A program made the translations under genes and the position numbers. A stretch of 64,000 nucleotides of DNA from the NCBI GenBank assembly GCA_951799445.1, contig OX637287.1, positions 39,895,724 through 39,959,723 of the forward strand, in the 5' to 3' direction. A model generated the notes under the pieces. It ran no database searches. It was not told the origin of the DNA and saw only the letters and a program-made list of their open reading frames with translations. Below are positions 57,827 through 64,000 of this stretch, piece after piece (position 1 is the stretch's first letter; each line of letters starts with the position of its first letter). The DNA comes from Pseudisothecium myosuroides (taxonomy: Eukaryota; Streptophyta; Bryopsida; Hypnales; Lembophyllaceae).

Positions 57827-58014
57827 CACTGAATAGGGGTATTAAGGGGACCCATACTAATTAATCGACATTTCACACTATATAAATATCTTCCTTTTCT
57901 GTACATCAATAGTTATTGAAGTGTTCGGGAGTTGTACATTATGTTTCAGACATCTACAGTTTTCCAAGATAAGTCCCTTTAATTTTTTGGTCTCCTTAAT
58001 ACCCCTATTTAGTG
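57827..58014. mobile_element. Short TA-flanked MITE
   Basis: CACTGAATAGGGGTATTAAG at the left and, inverted, CACTAAATAGGGGTATTAAG at the right, flanked by TA on both sides (57825-57826, 58015-58016). 188 bp. The TA duplication fits Tc1/mariner. If the terminus is instead read as CACTACACT, CACTA cannot be fully excluded. Confidence 0.68.
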
Positions 58015-60300
58015 TAGTTGATTTCACTGATGTGCTAAAGGAAAAGGTACTAAAACTACAATGATTTGGATTTTGGTAAAAAAACTTTAAAAATTACATA
58101 TAGTAAAATGTAAGCATATAATAAAATGCTAAAATAAAATTCTGCAAAAATCTAGTTTTAAAAAGATTTGTTGAAGTAAATCCACAACTAGGATTTGGGA
58201 AAAGCAATGAATGCAAAATGTTGAACTTCAAAATCTCAATTATGTAAAATAATTGCACCATCCCTCAATTATGTAACGTAACTATATAACCATACTAAAA
58301 CTAGTATAAAAACCTTTATGGCATCATAGGAGTTCAAGATAGAATGATGATGAATTTTTGCACATTGCCAAATGTTTGTGAAGCAAAGTACAAGAACAAA
58401 CATACATTTTGTCAAGAAACACAAACAATACATTTCTTGGAAATTGCCATTCTAGTGAAGTCAACATTCTTGAGTGGAGTCACCAATATTGAAGATCCAA
58501 TTTCAAATTGTTAAGTCTTTGAGTGATGATTGGGTTGGTCCAAGTTATCAAGACAATTGTACTTGGTACTATAGAGTGGGGTACTGGGGTACCAAAAAGA
58601 ATGTCGTCACTTTGTAGTCCCTTCAAACTACAACCAATAAACAACCTTCCAACGGGCCTTCCAATTGCCACCAAATTGGCTCAATGGCTACCGCACTTTG
58701 CAGATGCAATGCATTGTATATAAACTATATATACTACACAATTTCATAATTTACCAACGGGTAGATCCTCCATTGGATTTGATCAAATGTGATGACAATG
58801 GCAGTGATGAGTCCACAACAACATTCTTTTTGATACCCCACTGTACATGATGCATTTCTTTGGAGGATAAATAAAGAGCTTGCTCTTTGTCTAACAAACA
58901 ATAGCTCATAACGGAAATTGTCCCCGTAACGGCTTTTCTTCTCTGAAGTTTATAAAGAGAACTATGGCTGAAACTATCCAAACCATGTGCCTGCAGTGAG
59001 AAAAAATAGTTGCAAGAACATGAATGACATCCATTAATTAACTAAAACCACATTACATTACAAATAGCTCATAGAATTTTATGAGGTTAGATAGACTGAT
59101 TGAGTGAAAGTGTAAGACCAAAGAGACCAATGTAGTCAGTCCTCGGTCGTGGTCAGTCAACGAAGTGATCAAACTAATAAGTTGAAAAAGACACCACTGA
59201 GTTACGCACTTTGCAGTCTGAACTTTTCGATTTCTTCGACTGTCGATACTCTAAGAACTTGAAAACAGCCTTCACACCTAAAGTGAATGCGAATGGTAGC
59301 CTTGATAAAAAAAATGAGTTGGCCTTCAACTTTTCAGAACTCGGAGTGATGAGCTCCCAATATAACTCTCTTACTGTTCCAACCTGCCACAGGAGAGATG
59401 CTGAGATGTGATTGGCAAAGTACACTAGTAACTTACAACGATGGCAGCTGCCTTGCACAAATTGCCACGAGTACTCATGGCAATGTTTGTCCTTAGACAA
59501 CGATCCCTAAATTGGCTAAAATTAGCTGAGTTTCAACCCAAAAAATCCTTGTATTACTGATGTATTGTAAAAAAGGGCCTTTTATGGAGACATTTTAGTC
59601 AAAATTGCAACAATCAATAGAATTTGATAGCCAATTTGCAATTTCCTCTACATTGGAATTAGCATCGATTTAGTCAATTTTATGTTATATTACTCCCAAT
59701 AATCCTTCACAACTTTCAAAATTCTTTCTTTTCTATTTTTTTCTTTAATATTACTTACTTTCAAGGTAGACAAAGTTGATGCCTGTCTGTCTTGAAGGTA
59801 GCATATTCAGCACTAATTTCCATAACCTAGTTCTGGGATCACTGCTCCTTGATATGCAGTTCACCTGCACAAATTGCTCACTCACGGAGTTACTTACTTT
59901 TGAGAATTAAATGTTACAAATTGAGCAGTAATCACCTGGTGAACATTCAGAGCAGGGATTCCCTGACAGCAGAGGAGCCCCTTCCTTTCCGTCACGAATT
60001 TGGAAAAATCCATGTACCAGTACCTAATCTAACTTATTAAGGCACAAAATGGATTTCTCAGTCACGCTAAAGAATGATGTGTTAAATTGACACCCATCAT
60101 CTCAATTACCGATTCATTGGTGTTACCGACCACATCAATATGGGCGTTAGTTGACGCTCATACCATGTCAGACTCCACCTCGTGCTTGATATTCGCCAAC
60201 ACTGCGCGCATGTGCAGCCTCACATTTTCTTAACTTAAAATTGATCAATTTCTGCATTTGACCACTGACTATGGTCACGGCTTCAAGATTGTGGGGAGGG
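58015..60300. other. Intergenic or transcribed region, no gene resolved
   Basis: From about 58450 the composition is less AT-rich and the sequence stops matching the repeat families. Frames on the minus strand at 58751-58981 and 59174-59500 have varied amino-acid composition but no domain I recognise and no clear exon borders. They could be UTR or decayed exons. Confidence 0.3.
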
Positions 60301-61250
60301 TCAACGAGGAGAATCGCCTGGCTTTCGCATATTAGGCTTCCTTTTCACCTTTGGTGACTGCAAGTACATTTGATACGCAACACTATCAGAAACTGTGTTT
60401 CAAAGACAAACGAAGAGATGGTACTCGCCTAAAAGGCTGAGGTTTCAAGATGTTACAGGCTTACAGCCATGCAGTCATATCCCAAAACATATGCTCAGCT
60501 TGAACAGCCCAAAGAATCGTCCTGAATCGATCTTTCTATGCTGAAATGAGAAAGCATGAACGTGACCTTGCTAATCGGATAAGCAATAAATATTGATTTC
60601 CACTAATAGATCCCTTCAACCAGATGCCACACACTCCAATCACTCAACGAAACCTGCAAAGTACTATCGAGACAAGAGAAAGATACCTCCACAGTTGTCT
60701 GCCGCAACAAAGCCTCTGCAGCAGAAAGCTCCTCTCGCAATGACATTACCGTCTCATCCTTAAGTGCTAACTCAGACGCCCTCAAGTCTTCAACAACGGT
60801 CGAACTGCCTGCTCGTTTCAAAATGTTTTCATCACCAATTCATCTAGAGAAACATTTGGAGACCCTTGTCACGCAGACAAATTACTGATCTATATGCAGG
60901 ACAAAACCAAACATTGACAACTTCAAGCTGAAGATGGACGAGGCTACAGATTCCTCCAAAGCCGTCAATGGTAGGTGATAAAATCAATTACAATTTGCTC
61001 CTTCTCTTAACCAAAATTAGAAACCCCAAATCTGTATGGGATTTCCTTGGGGATCAACAACAAAGTAACGTCACAAGATGGAAAACAGTGGAAGCAGCGA
61101 CGGTCAAATAGAACCTCGCGACTTTCAGTATCACTGGCTAAAACCTCACCGCTTCGATCAACCTCCCGTCTCTCATAAGGATCAAAGCTTCGTCTCGTGC
61201 TCTCCCACTCCTCCACGAAGCATTTCAACCTCAAGTTGTAGATCCTTCAA
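60301..61250 (-). CDS. Candidate 3' exons of a coiled-coil protein (partial model)
   Basis: Two stretches fit together by splice signals. An exon at about 60805-60688 (after an acceptor GGCAG) encodes a heptad-rich segment, SELALKDETVMSLREELSAAE, and ends at a donor GAG|GTATCT in phase 0. An exon at 60357-60301, after an acceptor ACTTGCAG, encodes a basic tail, SPKVKRKPNMRKPGDSPR, and a stop. A further charged stretch on the same strand near 61250-61170 (KKLKDLQLEVEMLRGG) may be an upstream exon, but it meets a TGA and its borders are unclear. I do not recognise the family. The basic tail could be a nuclear-localisation or DNA-contact segment. The upstream part of the gene is not resolved and it may be a pseudogene. 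Confidence 0.3.
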
Positions 61251-61259
61251 TTTCTTTTC

Positions 61260-63370
61260 CATATGTCATAATGTCTGGTGGAAGAGGACAAGATGCAGCA
61301 AACTTAGTTAACATCACATACAACTTCCTGGAATGCTCCACAAAAGCTTAACATCAATTGCTTCTGGAAATAAAATACATGTGATTCGAACATGACGACT
61401 AATCGAACTCGGCTCGCTGAAGGTACCTGGGCTAAAGGACAATAGAGGGACGGGTACCAGGTTAAGGAGTTTTCCAATAATGGGACATAATTGGAGAGAG
61501 AGATGTGAAAGCAAGCATTGATTCTAACATCCTAATTAATAGTGAAAATAAAGAAGGACAAAGAGTGCTTGAAAGGACTGTTTAAAAAATAAAATAAAGA
61601 ATTTGAACTATTTTTTTTACTTTTGTGAGCTAGGACTATTCCTTAGATCCCCATTCATTGTACGTACATGCATGGTTCCCCAAGCTTTTGATCACGTACA
61701 AGACTCTAGCCAGTGAGTGATTTCTGCAAATTAGCGGCTCAAATCAGACCTGTAGCCCGAAGATGAACGTCCCGATGTAGATGTCAATGAATTGCTTAAG
61801 GTTCGATTTTATGGTCAATTTCGAACCATATAAGCATTTGCGACTTTTCATTTCCCAATTTTTTATCTACAAGAAGGTTCATGTCCGCTGGTGCAGCTGA
61901 GAGTTCTCCTCTTATGTTCCCAACTTCGGTTCAAGAGCAGGCTCCTGGATGTAAGGTAGGTCCATAAAAGCGTCTAATGCAGAAGTATATTTTGCTTTCT
62001 CATTGCACCAGCAATGCACAAATAGTGTAGATTTCAGGAGGTGGATGCTTTTAGGGACCCCTGCGTTTCAACTTCAAAATTTCATAACTAATTCCATGAA
62101 GCTCCAAATACTATGAAACCAGCTTAAACTCGTAAAGTAGGACTGTCAAGAGATGAACTTCCTTTTCAGTTACATGATGCAGGAAATTTTAGCATCCCAC
62201 GCATTCTTTGAACTGTGGTACATATAATCCTCAGACTTGTGGAGAAACTCAATTGAATGACTACCGAGGCCTCGATCTTTTCTGGGGATTTATTTTATGT
62301 TTCGGGGGATTTAAATTAAATTGCTCGATTACTTGTCCTCAGGCAAGCAATGCGCACCCATGTATTGCAAATACCTGTCGAGACTTGGAGTAAGCTGCTT
62401 TTCCGAGGCCACTACCGAGGCATGGTTGGGACCTCCGCATGACAAGTATAAAGACCCACAGCCCCTCTTCGTTTCCTGGCCTTTGAGCCGTGGCTTACCG
62501 AGTGCGCTGTAGTTTTCTGGCAATTTTCTACAGTTTCCTATCTATCTTCGAAACTAGCGTTCAGGTTCTAGTTCAGCGAAGTACGTTCTGGTATTCACTC
62601 TCGTAGGAGCAGGAATATATTTGACAGACCGTGGGGTTAGAGCTTCTGGCGCTAGATTCGTCATCGGCGCTGCAGCTTGAGCTTCAGTTGCTCAGGCAGA
62701 GGAGCTCCAACCCACGGCCAGGTTACGCCTCAAGCTTTTTGCAGAGATCTGTGTCAATAGAAATCTTGGGATCTACACTACCTTTGGTTGTAATCTGCTT
62801 TTCATTTTCATGACTTGCAATTGATGTTATTGTACGGCGACAAGGATGGAAGCCCTTGCAGTGTCGTTGGAGTAGAGTTTTTCGCCCGAGGGCTCTCTTT
62901 TTTTGGATGTTTTAGTATCCTATAATTTCCTCTCACTAATACTCTCTTTTGTCGGTGTGGATCATAGCATTTTTTCTCTCAGTTTTTTGTAGTCCGAAGG
63001 CTTATTGGCTTATTATAAAGGTCTATCTCTCCCTGAATTGAAACTGCTACAGCTGATTTCTCTTTCTGGTATGGAGTGATTATGCTTGACTTTCCAACAG
63101 CTGCTGTTCTCTCCCGAAACTGTTGTAGAATCCAGAAACTTAACTTGGAAAAATAATGACGGTAGGTTAATGTTCTTTCAGGAGAAAAGCAAAGTTAAGA
63201 GTAAAGTACTAGTAGCCTCATTGCTTTGCATTCAATATATGATTTTCTTTTCTTTCTTCATGCGTAGCATGCGTCTAGCTACATAGCTTTTGGTTTCATC
63301 TAAATTCCTCAAGGGGCCATTTTCAGTTGGTTTACTTTTTGCGGTTCTTCTTTTCCTGTGGATTACAGCT
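61260..63370 (+). promoter_or_regulatory. Upstream region of the F-box gene
   Basis: A TATA-like AAGTATAAAGACCC lies at about 62445-62458, followed from 62480 by balanced, pyrimidine-rich sequence up to the ATG at 63371. It is suitable for a promoter and long leader. Within 62065-62130 a fragment of the dispersed AATTTCATAACTAATTCCATG repeat occurs. Leader introns are possible but not assigned. Confidence 0.3.
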
Positions 63371-64000
63371 ATGTCGACCAGTTTTTTAACCGATACAGCT
63401 CGTCCGGAAGCAGATTCGCCGAGTTCTACCGATGCGGCAGTTGCAGGTACTTACGCACCCACTACCGTTGAATTCGCACTTCGCAGGAACCAAATGCATA
63501 AACTTCCAGCTAGCGTTTCTCACATTGACGTCTCAGAATCTGAAATCTGAAATCATGATGTGAATTCGTTTCTAACGAAAGCAAACTCCTCGACATATTG
63601 GCCTACAAATGCCTTGAAGTTTATTGTCTCATTTTTAACCTTAACTTTTGTGGACGTTGACATTTGTCCTTTCTTATTCCAGCTTATGGTCCCATTTCCA
63701 TTCTGATCGGTCTAATGTCTTACATTATTAAATCCTTGGCGACCTGCAGATACGTCGCCCACCGACACGAGCACATACCCTGAAGATATCCTTGACCCAT
63801 TATTTTCGCACATAAGTCGCGACTTTACGACTCGTGAGCTTGTGAAATTGCAGCGTGTCAGCAAATCGTGGAAAACTTTGGTTTCCAACCACATCCCGGT
63901 CGCTGCACAGACTCGTTGGGAGGACGACACGAAGGATTGGTATTTCCCGTTGCGCTTCCACATCCATCTTGACGACTGCAAGCGCACTCCTATAGCTAGG
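63371..64000 (+). CDS. F-box protein, 5' part, truncated by the window end
   Basis: Exon 1 is 63371-63446 (ATG, a short Ser/Thr/Asp-rich leader), then a 303-nt intron with GTACTT...CTGCAG borders, then exon 2 from 63750 to beyond the window. The split codon (G|AT) joins the exons in frame. Exon 2 encodes an F-box: PEDILDPLFSHI, then TTRELVKLQRVSKSWKTLVSNH, about residues 37-76. F-box proteins bind SKP1 through this motif and present targets to an SCF ubiquitin ligase; the target-binding C-terminus lies outside the window, so the subfamily is unknown. An upstream in-frame ATG is possible because the frame is open from 63290, but the cysteine- and phenylalanine-rich extension looks non-coding. 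Confidence 0.75.

Noticed and set aside
1..64000. tRNA or rRNA genes
   Set aside because: I saw no convincing cloverleaf with A and B boxes and no rRNA-like stretch by eye; tRNAscan-SE and Infernal runs would be decisive.

Overview
The window looks like nuclear DNA of a land plant or close streptophyte relative. The evidence is a UDP-glucuronate 4-epimerase of the pectin pathway with a spliceosomal intron, an F-box gene, a Copia retrotransposon, and hAT, CACTA and pogo/Emigrant-type DNA transposons, all in a very AT-rich background. I cannot name the species. Most of the first 45 kb is repeat and transposon debris; gene-like DNA is concentrated between about 45.2 and 50 kb and after about 60 kb.

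Layout. 0.2-8.2 kb: diverged repeats, a possible LTR remnant, a GC-rich island of unknown origin (about 3.03-3.42 kb) and an old tandem array with a period of about 125 bp. 8.2-13.9 kb: a complete-length but disabled Copia element on the minus strand, with near-identical LTRs and a GGCAC target duplication, itself broken by a DNA transposon in gag. 15-35 kb: a dense run of non-autonomous transposons. The most striking are about 900-bp elements that begin TTAACCCCTAAAGGACC, end with its inverse, and always sit on TTAA, including one copy nested inside another. A CACTA-type element, two large fold-back structures, and Harbinger-like and pogo-like MITEs lie between them. 36.5-41.5 kb: a complete hAT transposon with a perfect 8-bp target duplication and a three-exon transposase gene carrying one in-frame TAG. 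41.5-45.1 kb: hairpin and tandem repeats.

45.2-49.5 kb: the best host gene, encoding a 430-residue Golgi-type UDP-glucuronate 4-epimerase (two coding exons), preceded by a GC-rich promoter and leader region. 50.4-58 kb: a tandem satellite-like block and more TTAA and GGGTGA-type elements. 60.3-61.3 kb: candidate minus-strand exons of a coiled-coil protein. 63.37 kb to the end: the 5' part of an F-box gene running off the window.

The host genes do not form a linked pathway. The main biological story is transposon ecology: at least a dozen elements share the TTAA-anchored termini, which resemble piggyBac-superfamily ends, and no transposase for them is present here.
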